Assembly: GCA_944322855.1 (NCBI GenBank)
Contig: CALUQG010000005.1
Coordinates: 1-64,000 of the forward strand
From: Candidatus Gastranaerophilales bacterium
Lineage (GTDB): Bacteria; Cyanobacteriota; Vampirovibrionia; Gastranaerophilales; Gastranaerophilaceae
DNA: 64,000 nucleotides
Reading direction: 5' to 3'
The notes under the pieces were generated by a model that worked only from the letters and a program-made list of their open reading frames with translations, was not told where the DNA came from and made no database searches. Positions 1 to 8,484 of this stretch are shown in pieces (position 1 is the stretch's first letter; every line of letters begins with the position of its first letter). The translations under genes were made by a program, and so were the position numbers.

Positions 1-1
1 A

Positions 2-289
2 TTTACTCAATTGCCTGTATCAGGAGTAAAGGGTTATTTGCCTGCTCCTTCAGCAATAGATCCAAATAAGCTTCCTGCATTGGCTTCGAGACAAGCTGTT
101 CAGTTGAAACCAATTCAAGAATATCTCCCGAAAGCTGACAATGTATTTACTCAATTGCCTGTATCAGGAGTAAAGGGTTATTTGCCTGCTCCTTCAGCAA
201 TAGATCCAAATAAGCTTCCTGTATTGGCTTCGAGACAAACTGTTCAGTTGAAACCAATTCAAGAATATCTTCCCAAATCTGATATCAAA
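2..289 (+). repeat. Two copies of a 144-bp in-frame tandem repeat
   Basis: Unit 1 is 2-145 and unit 2 is 146-289. They differ at only a handful of bases, which change two residues (Ala to Val, Ala to Thr) in the body and a few at the unit end. Each unit looks like two roughly 24-residue halves that both end in a Y-L-P motif. The array probably continues to the left of the window. Confidence 0.9.
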
Positions 290-514
290 CTTGAAAATAT
301 CCCCGGAGTTGTAAAAGGATATCTTCCAGCTCCTAATCAAACATTAAATAAAATCAATGAAAATATTAAACTTACAAATCCAGAACTCGCAAGACAAGGC
401 AGCGTTGTTTATACAACACATACTCCTGAAACTTTAGCAAATGCTAACAGTATTGGTGCTAATGCAAAAGGTGCAGATAAACTTGCAGAACTTCTCAAAA
501 ATATGAATGCATAA
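2..514 (+). CDS. Tandem-repeat protein, 3' part (5' end outside window)
   Basis: The reading frame is open from base 2 with no stop upstream, so this is the C-terminal 170 residues of a longer protein. A TTG at position 11 could be read as a start, but it lies inside a repeat unit and is not preceded by a ribosome binding site. The visible part holds two almost identical 48-residue units, each containing GYLPAP and EYLPK, then a degenerate third unit that again has VKGYLPAP, then a non-repetitive tail of about 60 residues ending KNMNA. There is no membrane segment or signal in the visible part. Repeats of this kind are typical of surface, adhesive or scaffolding proteins, but I do not recognise the family and assign no function. 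Confidence 0.7.
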   Translation, partial: FTQLPVSGVKGYLPAPSAIDPNKLPALASRQAVQLKPIQEYLPKADNVFTQLPVSGVKGYLPAPSAIDPNKLPVLASRQTVQLKPIQEYLPKSDIKLENIPGVVKGYLPAPNQTLNKINENIKLTNPELARQGSVVYTTHTPETLANANSIGANAKGADKLAELLKNMNA

Positions 515-620
515 TTTTGAATGGATTTTCTAAAAGTTAAATATATTATATGTTTTATATGAATAGCAATTTGTTTAAACAGAATTTAAGCAACCTATTT
601 ATAACCAAACTAAAACCTAA

Positions 621-666
621 CCAATTCCCGTCTGTTAATGTCTATATTAATAACGGGTTTTTTTTA
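621..666. terminator. Terminator between convergent genes
   Basis: CCCGT (627-631) pairs with ACGGG (653-657), with additional TTAAT/ATTAA pairing inside, followed by a run of T. It sits between the repeat protein (+) and the membrane protein ending at 671 (-). It terminates the plus-strand gene best. Confidence 0.6.
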
Positions 667-670
667 TGTT

Positions 671-1654
671 TTAGTTTGCTGCCTTTTTATGGTTTTCAAT
701 TTTAGCACTAATACTGTTTGCTATAGGTGTAGCAATAACCGGTGCAATAAATCTGTAAATCATTGCAAACACCATAAGTGATTTTGCAGTTTTGAAACCG
801 TTCATCAATGTAGACAATTTAACATCATTGTTTGAAACATATTTTAAACCGTTTGACATGCTTTGTTTATTAAATATTTTTTGAAGAATTTCGCTGTTTT
901 TTAATTCTTTCATAAATATTTCTTTTGCTTTATCAGCTCTGTCTATTACTTGTCCGTCTTCCGTTGTTAATTTTTTAGGCAGTTGTTTAATTTGTTCAAC
1001 AACTGATTTGACTACATCATCTGCAGTTCCTTTTTTTACTGCGGCATTTAATTGTTTGTCAACGCTTTTGTTGTATTCAAACATTTTGTCCAGAATTTCA
1101 AATGTTTTTTGTAATTCACCGTCTGTTTTTGCTTTTCTTTTCAAAACATTGAGATATTCAGGATTTTCATACAATTTTGTGAATATCTTTCTTGTTTTGT
1201 CATCGGAAATGTTTGCTATATTAAATTTTTCTGTGAAAACACCGAGATGTTTGTCAAGATAATTGTCTAATGTATATGCACCAACTGTTGACAATGCTGA
1301 TACCGTTGCCTGATTTGCAATCAATGGCATTTTTTGATCTTTTTCAATAGTTTTTGATCTTGCCGTATCTATCATATAAAAGCTTGATAAAACAATTCCG
1401 ACAAATGCTGCAAGATGCTGCTGATAGTTTTTGTCTTTAAGAAAATCTACCAGTTTTTGAACAGGTCTTTTGCTTCCAAGGTATCCCATTCCGTAAGCAA
1501 GACCGTCAGTGAGTTTTCCCATCGGATTTATACCGAAAGAAACAACATCATTTTTAAGCGGAGTTGAATATATGGCTCTGTTGTTAGAGCGATTATTAGT
1601 ATTGTAATTATATTTTAATGTATTTAATTTTGAAGTATAAGATTGAATTTGCAT
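671..1654 (-). CDS. Hypothetical membrane protein with N-terminal VSFG motif, paralog of its upstream neighbour
   Basis: A 327-residue protein I cannot name. The first 35 residues are Asn/Ser/Tyr-rich and low-complexity, then comes VVSFGINP (F40). Hydrophobic segments lie near residues 80-100 and 120-135, a charged central region follows (about 150-270), and hydrophobic segments near 285-320 end the chain. The start overlaps the upstream gene's stop by one base (TAATG) and is preceded by AGGAG, so the two genes are translationally coupled. The hydrophobic pattern, the Lys/Gln-rich link between helices and the C-terminal helix pair resemble the upstream protein, which suggests tandem duplication. 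No catalytic motif is visible. Confidence 0.75.
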   Translation of the reverse strand: MQIQSYTSKLNTLKYNYNTNNRSNNRAIYSTPLKNDVVSFGINPMGKLTDGLAYGMGYLGSKRPVQKLVDFLKDKNYQQHLAAFVGIVLSSFYMIDTARSKTIEKDQKMPLIANQATVSALSTVGAYTLDNYLDKHLGVFTEKFNIANISDDKTRKIFTKLYENPEYLNVLKRKAKTDGELQKTFEILDKMFEYNKSVDKQLNAAVKKGTADDVVKSVVEQIKQLPKKLTTEDGQVIDRADKAKEIFMKELKNSEILQKIFNKQSMSNGLKYVSNNDVKLSTLMNGFKTAKSLMVFAMIYRFIAPVIATPIANSISAKIENHKKAAN

Positions 1655-2529
1655 TATTTCATCACTCCTGTAAAGTTTTGGAATACCTTATTTGCATGTG
1701 GATTGTTTTTAAAGTTTATAAATGCAAATTTGTATACGGGGTCATTTTTAAGTTCTGTTGTTGTAGAAGGCTGAACATTTGTTTTAAATATTTTGTTCAG
1801 TATATATTTGTCGATGTACGGGATCATTGCAATAGTTATAGCAGATCTTATAGATGCCGTAACAACTTGAGGTACATAGTTGCACATCATTGTAAATGTC
1901 TGGAATCTTTTTGATGCTGACATCTTTTTCATACCGTTATAGGTAAAGAATTTTTCTGCTTTTTTAGCGTATAATTCAGGATTTTTTCTGATTTTATCCA
2001 ATCCTTTTTTGATTGGAGAAAATACTGCTACTGCAAATCCGTATCCGATAATACCTGATGAAATCGAGTGAGAAGCAGCTTTTTGGTTTTTCTTTTTATT
2101 TTTTTCATTAGATTGTGCCATAATAGCTGCAGGTCTCAATCCGCAGGTAATAAATAAAGCAAAAAGCGCATCAAACACTGTTTGATTACTGTTTGCCATC
2201 TTCAGAATCTTGTGTGTAATTTCATTCCTTGCGAACTTCCAGGTTTTTGTATCGGAAAGCTTTTTCGCAGTAGAAACAGGAAGACCGCGGAAATTTACAT
2301 TACTCGCGGTCTTCTTATTCAAATTATTCACACTATCATTCTGTATCAAAAACGCATTGTCAAGGACATCATACTTATTCATTTCTGAACACAAGCCAAT
2401 CCCTGAATGCTCAAGTCCAACACCGGATTTGTAAGTCTGAGCTGAATTCATTTCCGCACCAAACCCCACTTCCCCTTGTGGACATTTAATAGCTGAGTGA
2501 GCTAACTGTGTTGTTTGTAATTTTATCAT
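1654..2529 (-). CDS. Hypothetical membrane protein with N-terminal NFRG motif
   Basis: A 291-residue protein from the chosen start MIKLQTTQ. A longer frame begins at 2562, but the start at 2529 has a purine-rich stretch before it and gives an N-terminus like the other motif-bearing proteins in this window. The first 75 residues are polar and low-complexity, followed by VNFRGLP (about residues 78-84). Hydrophobic segments lie near residues 110-130, 150-170 and 225-250. The C-terminus overlaps the next gene by one base. It looks like a paralog of that downstream protein. Function unknown; membrane location is inferred from hydrophobicity only. Confidence 0.7.
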   Translation of the reverse strand: MIKLQTTQLAHSAIKCPQGEVGFGAEMNSAQTYKSGVGLEHSGIGLCSEMNKYDVLDNAFLIQNDSVNNLNKKTASNVNFRGLPVSTAKKLSDTKTWKFARNEITHKILKMANSNQTVFDALFALFITCGLRPAAIMAQSNEKNKKKNQKAASHSISSGIIGYGFAVAVFSPIKKGLDKIRKNPELYAKKAEKFFTYNGMKKMSASKRFQTFTMMCNYVPQVVTASIRSAITIAMIPYIDKYILNKIFKTNVQPSTTTELKNDPVYKFAFINFKNNPHANKVFQNFTGVMK

Positions 2530-2730
2530 TGTCTTCTTTTCTTTTAAACTTGGGTGATACATTCTTCACACTTGGTAAAAGTTGAAAGATTTTATTATTT
2601 GCTAGTGTAACACATGAAATTTACAATTCAATACGATTTTTGAACGGTTTTTTTCAGGCATGGTCTCAAAATATTGATAATTAGTGTATTTTTGACAATA
2701 AATTTATTTCAACAAAACTTAACATTTATT

Positions 2731-3768
2731 TTACGGTGTTAACAAAATTTTAATCGCTTCACCTCTTTCATGTGCAAGAATAGCTTCTTTGGCTTCTGAA
2801 AGATGCATTTTTTTTGTTATAAGTTTTGTAACATCAACATGCCCGTCTGTAATTAAGTCAAGCGCTTCTCTAAAGTACTGCGGTGTGTGGTGAAATACGC
2901 TTATAATTTGTATTTCGTCATAGTGTATTTTTTTTGTGTCTATATTTACAGTCGTTCCGGACTTGCAGCCTCCAAAAAGGTGAACTTTGCCTCCTTTTCT
3001 TACAAGTTCAAATGTCTTTTCCCATATCTCCGGCAGGCCGACACATTCTACAGCTACATCGAGGCCTCTGTTTCCTTCTGTAAATGAGCGGAATATCTTT
3101 TCCGGATGAGGGTATTTTTTCAAGTCTATAACTTCGTCACATTGTGCAAATTCTTCTGCCATTTTTAATTTCAAAGGATTTCTGCCTGCTGCAATGACTT
3201 TTGCGCCTTTAAGTTTTGCCAGTCTTGCAAACATTAAGCCTATAGGTCCAATTCCTATCACTCCAACTGTATCACCTGGTTGAATATTTGTTCTTTCCAC
3301 ACCGTGTACAACATTGGCAAGAGGTTCTGCGAATGCCGCTTTTTCAAAACTAACTCCTGTCGGAATTTTTAAAAGATTTTTTTCAACTATCCTTTGTGGA
3401 ATTGTTATAAATTCCGCATAAGCACCGTTGAGTAAATCAAGATTTTCACAAAGGTTATATTGTTTTTTTAAGCAGAAGAAACATTTTCCGCAGGGTGCTG
3501 AATTTGCAGCTACTACTCTGTCTCCGGGTTTAAAACCCACAACATTTTCTCCGACTTTTTCTACTATCCCTGAAAATTCATGCCCGAATCCTGACGGAGT
3601 TTTTTTGATTAAAACCGGATGTCCTCGTCTAAATGTTTTTACATCAGTTCCGCATGTGAGAGCAGCTTGAATTCTTACAAGCACTTCATTTTTGTCCGGT
3701 TCTTTTACTTCAACCTCTTCGTATCTGATATCTTGAGGTGCATAATATCTAATTGCTTTCATTTTCAT
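2731..3768 (-). CDS. Zinc-dependent medium-chain alcohol/polyol dehydrogenase
   Basis: A 345-residue medium-chain dehydrogenase/reductase of the threonine/sorbitol dehydrogenase type. It oxidises or reduces a small alcohol or polyol with NAD(P). Catalytic zinc ligands are visible as C39 and the H63-E64 pair, and the structural zinc site as C93, C96, C99 and C107. The Rossmann motif GIGPIG lies near residue 172. The gene follows the 3771-4805 dehydrogenase by two bases and is surely co-transcribed. The two proteins are homologous but divergent, so they probably differ in substrate. Substrate cannot be told from sequence alone. MKMK offers two neighbouring ATG starts. Confidence 0.88.
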   Translation of the reverse strand: MKMKAIRYYAPQDIRYEEVEVKEPDKNEVLVRIQAALTCGTDVKTFRRGHPVLIKKTPSGFGHEFSGIVEKVGENVVGFKPGDRVVAANSAPCGKCFFCLKKQYNLCENLDLLNGAYAEFITIPQRIVEKNLLKIPTGVSFEKAAFAEPLANVVHGVERTNIQPGDTVGVIGIGPIGLMFARLAKLKGAKVIAAGRNPLKLKMAEEFAQCDEVIDLKKYPHPEKIFRSFTEGNRGLDVAVECVGLPEIWEKTFELVRKGGKVHLFGGCKSGTTVNIDTKKIHYDEIQIISVFHHTPQYFREALDLITDGHVDVTKLITKKMHLSEAKEAILAHERGEAIKILLTP

Positions 3769-3770
3769 AG

Positions 3771-4805
3771 TTACTGGTCTTTGTTATCTATTTTTATGTA
3801 TGCTTTAAGAGTTTTATTCGCCATAGTATCTTCTATGGCATCACCAAGATTTTCCAATTGATATGCTGTTGAAAGATATTTAACAACAACTTTCTTTTTG
3901 CTCAACAGCTTATGTGCAAGCTTCAAATCCATCGGCGATGGTGAATAGCTGCCCATAATTTTGAGCTCTCTATAGTAAATGTCATTATTTGTGTAACCTG
4001 CTGTGTCATTAGGAACTGATGAGAATACAAGTATTGTTCCTCCGTCTCGTACTGATTTCAAAGCAAAGTCGATGGCTTTGTCAGAACCTGATGTCATGAA
4101 TACGATGTCTGCACCATAACCGCAGGTCATTTCTTTTATTTGCGCTGATGTTGTATCATTGTCTTCAAATTTAATTGAAGCATCAAAGCTCAGATTGTTT
4201 GCCAGTGCAACACGTTCTTCAATTAAATCGCAGCCGATAACGTCCCCTTTAAAGGCCTTGACTGCCTGTCCCATTAAAAGCCCGATAGACCCGAGACCTA
4301 TTATTAAAGATGTGCTGCCCTGTTTTACTTCGGCTCTTTCAACGGCTCTAATACAGCACGCAAGAGGTTCCATAAATGAAATCTCCATGTCGTCCAGATT
4401 TTTTGGAACTTTGAAGACTGTGTTTTTTAGATGAAGCGGAGATACATATATATATTCGGCAAAACCTCCAGGTCGGATATTTGTTTCTTTGAACTGTCTG
4501 CACATTGAGTAATTTTTATTAAGGCAATATTCACATTTCATGCAGGGAACGTGGTGTCCGAGGACAACTTTGTCACCTTTTTTGAACTTTGACATAAATG
4601 TAGGTTTTATATCGATAATTTCTCCAACTACTTCATGTCCCAAAACTTTTTCAGTGCCGTCATGCAAAAATTTTACAATATCGGATCCGCATAGTCCGCA
4701 TCCTAGAACCTTAACTATTGCTCCTTTGTTTTCAAAATCGCTGAGTTTTGGCTGTGGTCTATCCTGTATTGTTATTTTTTGATTTTCTGCTACTGCTGTT
4801 CTCAT
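3771..4805 (-). CDS. Zinc-dependent medium-chain dehydrogenase
   Basis: A 344-residue NAD(P)-dependent dehydrogenase of the same superfamily as its downstream partner. C39 and H57-E58 form the catalytic zinc site, and C88, C91, C94 and C102 form the structural zinc lobe. The dinucleotide-binding motif GLGSIG lies near residue 170. GGGGA precedes the ATG. It is the first gene of a two-gene minus-strand operon and is divergent from the Fe-S protein at 4916, with about 110 bp for both promoters. The pair plus a GlcF-like redox protein suggests oxidation of sugar alcohols or hydroxy acids, which is inference. Confidence 0.88.
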   Translation of the reverse strand: MRTAVAENQKITIQDRPQPKLSDFENKGAIVKVLGCGLCGSDIVKFLHDGTEKVLGHEVVGEIIDIKPTFMSKFKKGDKVVLGHHVPCMKCEYCLNKNYSMCRQFKETNIRPGGFAEYIYVSPLHLKNTVFKVPKNLDDMEISFMEPLACCIRAVERAEVKQGSTSLIIGLGSIGLLMGQAVKAFKGDVIGCDLIEERVALANNLSFDASIKFEDNDTTSAQIKEMTCGYGADIVFMTSGSDKAIDFALKSVRDGGTILVFSSVPNDTAGYTNNDIYYRELKIMGSYSPSPMDLKLAHKLLSKKKVVVKYLSTAYQLENLGDAIEDTMANKTLKAYIKIDNKDQ

Positions 4806-4915
4806 AGTTTCCCCGTAAAGAATATTTGAATAATTATTATAAATCTACATAAAATTTTAGCACTAAATAATTCTTTGTGAATATAATGTTGTTATCAGCA
4901 TATTTTGAGGAATGT

Positions 4916-6130
4916 ATGGATAATTTAAAAAGTTATGAAGAAGACATTTATAAGTGTTCCAGATGTGCCCTTTGCCAGTCAGTCTGTCCTGTTTATAAAG
5001 CTACCTTAAATGAATGTGCTGTTTCTAAGGGTAAATTTAATATGCTAAACGGTATTTTAAAAGGCGAATTGTCTTTTTCAAAACGCTTGAAAAAATACCT
5101 TGATATGTGTACGGGGTGTAATGCCTGCAAGAATTTTTGTCCGAGCGGAATTGATGCAAGAAAAATTTTTATTGCTGCAAAAAGTGAGTATTATGCTAAT
5201 CACAGGTTTAGTATTTTAGAAAAATTTCTCAGCTCATATTTTTTGTTTTCTTTTATATTGCTGATTTCAAAGCCTTGTTTTGCTTTGTATCGTTTTTTGA
5301 GGCTAAATAAGGTTGTAACTTTATTTTTTGCTGTCTTTGAAAAGACTTTTTTGGGTAGAAAAATATTGCTTATCAATTCTCTTGCATTGCAGAGGTTTAA
5401 TGTTTCAAATAAAAAACATAAAATTTCGGGTAAGAATGTTGTATATTTCGAGGGATGTTTCAATAAATATATAAATCCTCAGACAGAAGATGCAGTTCGT
5501 TGTATATTGAATAAATCGGGTATTAATTTAGTAAAGAAAAAATTTAAGTGCTGCGGTGTTTCTTACCTGTCTGATGGTAATGTTCGAGAGTTTGAAAAAA
5601 TAGCTGTACATAATTTGTCTCAATTATCCAATGATGATAATTTAATAATAACCGATTGTGCTTCTTGCAAAAGCACGTTAGACAGCTATAAAGACTATGT
5701 GACTGCTTCTGATTCGATAAATCTGAATTTTGAAACCCAAAGTGTCTCGGATTTAATCAGAAATTACAGATTTAAATCCAAAAATCACTGTAGAATTGCC
5801 GTGCATATACCGTGTCATGAAGATACAAAATTTGTCGATATAGTAGAAAATATTGAAAATGCCGAATACGTAAAAGTGGAAGCTGAAGATAGCTGCTGTG
5901 GTTTTTCAGGCCTGTTTTCGGTGAAGTTTCCTGAAATTTCATTAAAAATTTCCAAATCAAAAGCTCAACATTATCTTGAAAATAATGTTGATTTTATTCT
6001 CACCACCTGTCCTGCCTGTATTCTTGGATTAGAGCAGGGGCTTATTGAAACCGGATGCTATTCAAATAAAAATAGACCGGTTGTTATGAATTTATATGTT
6101 TTTCTCGCCAGTTACTGCGATATAATTTGA
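4916..6130 (+). CDS. Fe-S oxidoreductase, GlcF/heterodisulfide-reductase type
   Basis: A 404-residue cytosolic or membrane-associated electron-transfer subunit. Two ferredoxin-type 4Fe-4S clusters are visible: C14, C17, C20, C24 (CSRCALCQSVCP) and a second CTGCNACKNFCP set near residue 65. Two CCG-type domains follow, with FEGC, KCCGVS, CHED and SCCGFSG motifs, as in GlcF and HdrB. I moved the start from an upstream ATG at 4877 to 4916, because GAGGA lies just before it and a TATAAT (4882-4887) sits between the two candidates. No GlcD-like FAD subunit is adjacent, so the electron donor is unknown. Two hydrophobic stretches around residues 95-130 are unusual for GlcF and may tether it to the membrane. 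Confidence 0.82.
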   Translation: MDNLKSYEEDIYKCSRCALCQSVCPVYKATLNECAVSKGKFNMLNGILKGELSFSKRLKKYLDMCTGCNACKNFCPSGIDARKIFIAAKSEYYANHRFSILEKFLSSYFLFSFILLISKPCFALYRFLRLNKVVTLFFAVFEKTFLGRKILLINSLALQRFNVSNKKHKISGKNVVYFEGCFNKYINPQTEDAVRCILNKSGINLVKKKFKCCGVSYLSDGNVREFEKIAVHNLSQLSNDDNLIITDCASCKSTLDSYKDYVTASDSINLNFETQSVSDLIRNYRFKSKNHCRIAVHIPCHEDTKFVDIVENIENAEYVKVEAEDSCCGFSGLFSVKFPEISLKISKSKAQHYLENNVDFILTTCPACILGLEQGLIETGCYSNKNRPVVMNLYVFLASYCDII

Positions 6131-6134
6131 ATTT

Positions 6135-6365
6135 TTATCTAAGACGAGTTACTGCAAAGATAGAAAGCAATGAGACAATTCCTCCTACAATCGGCCATGT
6201 GTAATTTGGCTTGCTTTCTGTTGTCAGATATCCATATGTCTTTGAAATATTATTTTTTTGCGTATCATAGCAGTAACTTGCTATATCTCTTGTGACAGGT
6301 GTTGCACCTGTGGCATTTGCCGGATAACCTGAATACGGGATGTTTGGTGAAATTCCATTAACCAT
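6135..6365 (-). CDS. Small C-terminally anchored membrane protein
   Basis: A 76-residue protein with a polar N-terminus and one hydrophobic segment near residues 55-72, ending TRLR. This is a tail-anchored or single-pass topology. AAGGTAG lies upstream of the ATG. It ends four bases from the convergent Fe-S gene. The upstream region holds the AT-rich element shared with three other genes in this window (see 6393-6412). I do not recognise the family. Confidence 0.6.
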   Translation of the reverse strand: MVNGISPNIPYSGYPANATGATPVTRDIASYCYDTQKNNISKTYGYLTTESKPNYTWPIVGGIVSLLSIFAVTRLR

Positions 6366-6392
6366 AATTATAACTACCTTACTTTACTACCT

Positions 6393-6412
6393 GTATATAT
6401 AAAAACAATTTT
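6393..6412 (-). promoter_or_regulatory. AT-rich element shared by four small/hypothetical genes (copy 1)
   Basis: On the minus strand this reads AAAATTGTTTTTATATATAC and is followed by AGG. The first 18 bases are identical to the minus-strand copy at 59781-59798. Related copies precede 17502 and 58290. It sits about 30 bp upstream of the start at 6365 and may be a promoter or activator site. Confidence 0.45.
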
Positions 6413-6473
6413 CTTCAAATAATTGCTTTTAAATGTGGGTATATGTTACATATTCTTAATATGTATTATATTT

Positions 6474-6502
6474 TTGCAATTTGGTATATATTCGAATATA
6501 AT
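6474..6502 (+). promoter_or_regulatory. Predicted sigma70-type promoter of pilin-like gene
   Basis: TTGCAA (6474-6479) and TATAAT (6497-6502) are separated by 17 bp and lie about 25 bp before the ATG at 6528. Its position also supports the shorter gene start, because the longer frame would begin upstream of the promoter. Confidence 0.5.
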
Positions 6503-6527
6503 TAATAAAAAACAGATAGGAGTTTTT

Positions 6528-7214
6528 ATGGATAGATTGAATAAAACAAACAACAAATTAAAAGCATTTACACTTGCAGAAACACTTATTACGATTTTGA
6601 TTATCGGTATTTTAATGGCAATCATGCTTCGTACAATCAGCCGTGTCAATCCGGATAAGGATAAAATACTCTTCTTAAAATCTTATCATGCTGTTGAGTC
6701 TGCAATTTCTTCAATTATCAACGATGGTACAAAATATAATCAGACATATCTTTCAGAAGCTGATAGAACGGCTCTTCCTGCAAGTGAAAGACATCATGAT
6801 TTTCGTGATGACCCGCTTGATGACGCAAGTGTTATGTATGTAAACAATTCAGGCAGTGCTTCTACTAAAACCAATTTAGGAAGAAGTGAATCAATTTGTT
6901 ATTTTCTTGCGGATCAATTTAACACAATAGGCGGAGTCAGCTGCAACAATAATTCCGGCATTCAAGTTGATGGAAAAACTGTATCAGGTGCAAATTTCAG
7001 AACTTCAAACGGTGTTTGTTTCGACAATTGGCATGGTGTTAGCAATACAGGTCAACTTGACGGCGTAATTGATCCAAATTGCGAAGGAGCATCAAACGGT
7101 TATGTTATAAGGGTATTCCGTGACGGAAAAATTACAGTTCCTGAAACTGTAAGCGGATATGCTAACCAGTCAAAAGCTTATGCTTGGCTGCAAAAACAGG
7201 CAGAAATTAAGTAG
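6528..7214 (+). CDS. Type IV pilin-like / type II secretion pseudopilin-like protein
   Basis: A 228-residue protein starting MDRLNKTNN, with AGGAG at 6518-6522. It has a class III (prepilin) signal: a short charged leader, then A13 followed by FTLAETLITILII (F14 as +1, E18 as +5), so a prepilin peptidase would cut after A13. Ala instead of Gly at -1 is uncommon but tolerated in some pseudopilins. The rest is a hydrophilic globular domain with several cysteines and a Gly/Asn-rich end. No pilus assembly genes are adjacent. The role is inferred as surface filament or secretion pseudopilus subunit. Confidence 0.8.
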   Translation: MDRLNKTNNKLKAFTLAETLITILIIGILMAIMLRTISRVNPDKDKILFLKSYHAVESAISSIINDGTKYNQTYLSEADRTALPASERHHDFRDDPLDDASVMYVNNSGSASTKTNLGRSESICYFLADQFNTIGGVSCNNNSGIQVDGKTVSGANFRTSNGVCFDNWHGVSNTGQLDGVIDPNCEGASNGYVIRVFRDGKITVPETVSGYANQSKAYAWLQKQAEIK

Positions 7215-7235
7215 AATTTTAATATTGGAGATAAA

Positions 7236-8042
7236 ATGCAAAATAATAAAAAATTGGCAGATATCGGTGTATTTGGGGGCTCGGGATTTTATAAATTTCT
7301 CGATAATATTGAGGAGGTGAAAGTTGAAACACCTTATGGTTCACCTTCAGACAGTGTGTTTGTAGGGAAAATTGGAGAGCATAATGTTGCTTTTATGCCA
7401 AGACACGGTAGACAGCATACTATACCTCCGCATCTTATTAATTACAGAGCAAATGTGTGGGCAATGAAATCAATAGGATGTAAGAGAGTCATATCTCCAT
7501 GCGCTGCAGGAAGCCTGCAAAAGCATGTAGCTCCCGGACATTTTGTTATCTGTGATCAGTTTGTTGATTGGACTGACGGCAGAAAATCAACATTCTTTGA
7601 TGGCCCGGTTGTTACCCATGTCAGTGCTGCAAATCCATATTGTCCTGAAATGAGACAGGTTGCTATTGAAACGGCTCGTGAATTGGGTATTACTATACAT
7701 GAAACAGGTACGGTAGTTGTTATCAACGGGCCTAGATTTTCTACAAAATCAGAGTCAAAATTCTTCACATCTCAGGGCTGGGAAGTTATAAATATGACTC
7801 AATTCCCTGAAGCATACTTAGTTAAAGAGCTTGATATGTGTCCTTTGAATATATCATTGATTACTGACTATGATGCAGGGCTTGTTGGTGAGGTACCTCC
7901 TGTACAGCACGCAGAAGTTATTAAAGTTTTCAATGAAAATAATGAGAAACTTAAATCATTACTGTTTAATTTGATTACAAAGCTTCCTGTTGATAGGTTG
8001 CATTGCGAGTGTGAAAATACAGTTGCAGGTTCAAGAGTTTAG
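7236..8042 (+). CDS. mtnP: S-methyl-5'-thioadenosine phosphorylase
   Basis: A 268-residue PNP/MTAP-family purine nucleoside phosphorylase that splits methylthioadenosine into adenine and methylthioribose-1-phosphate in the cytosol. Visible family motifs are GVFGGSGFY at the N-terminus, MPRHGRQHTIPPH (phosphate and ribose site), a GPRFST segment, and NMTQFPEAYL in the nucleoside pocket followed by TDYDAG. The adenine-type NMT and D motifs favour MTA over hypoxanthine substrates. MTA is the by-product of polyamine synthesis, which fits speD at 12446. It lies 21 bp after the pilin-like gene and 14 bp before yggT. Confidence 0.92.
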   Translation: MQNNKKLADIGVFGGSGFYKFLDNIEEVKVETPYGSPSDSVFVGKIGEHNVAFMPRHGRQHTIPPHLINYRANVWAMKSIGCKRVISPCAAGSLQKHVAPGHFVICDQFVDWTDGRKSTFFDGPVVTHVSAANPYCPEMRQVAIETARELGITIHETGTVVVINGPRFSTKSESKFFTSQGWEVINMTQFPEAYLVKELDMCPLNISLITDYDAGLVGEVPPVQHAEVIKVFNENNEKLKSLLFNLITKLPVDRLHCECENTVAGSRV

Positions 8043-8056
8043 TATGGAGATTTGAA

Positions 8057-8323
8057 GTGCAGATATCGCAGATAGTTTTTGATTTTTTTCAAATATATTT
8101 CTGGGTTATTATTGTCAGAATATTTTTAACCTGGATTCCATCTGTTGATTGGTCTGCACCTTTCTTTAGAGCTCTGGCTATAGTTTCTGATGTTGTTCTT
8201 GAGCCTTTCAGAAGAATTATCCCTCCGATGGGGGGACTTGATTTTTCGCCTATTATAGCTTTGATGGCATTTCAATTTGTTCAATATGCCCTTGTGAAAC
8301 TATTGTTAATGCTAGGTCTGTAG
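8057..8323 (+). CDS. YggT-family membrane protein
   Basis: An 88-residue protein with a GTG start preceded by GGAG seven bases upstream. It has two hydrophobic helices (about 5-30 and 65-85) and the family signature WIPSVDWSAPFFRAL and EPFRRIIPPMGGLDFSPII. YggT proteins are integral membrane proteins of unclear role; the cyanobacterial and plastid relatives (Ycf19/CCB3) are linked to membrane complex assembly and nucleoid distribution. It follows mtnP closely and is probably in the same transcript. Confidence 0.85.
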   Translation: MQISQIVFDFFQIYFWVIIVRIFLTWIPSVDWSAPFFRALAIVSDVVLEPFRRIIPPMGGLDFSPIIALMAFQFVQYALVKLLLMLGL

Positions 8324-8484
8324 TATATACATCAAAAGATGGATGTAAATAATTGTTAATATAATTTAAAATACAAGAAACTATGTAGCAAAAAAATATG
8401 TTTCAGGTTTTAAAATAATATCAAGGTTTTAGTGTGTCTTGATGTTAAATAAACAAAAAGAGAGAAAAACACAGGAGAACCCAG

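Noticed and set aside
2-289. CRISPR array
   Set aside because: The repeats are 144 bp, directly adjacent, coding and without spacers.
3619-3861. Overlapping plus-strand frames opposite the dehydrogenases and other minus-strand genes
   Set aside because: They are antisense shadows of well-supported genes, with odd composition and no SD.
6489-6496. TTCGAA-like string suggesting a tRNA T-loop
   Set aside because: No acceptor or anticodon arm around it; it lies in the pilin promoter. Similar strings near 59392 and 60041 are inside genes.
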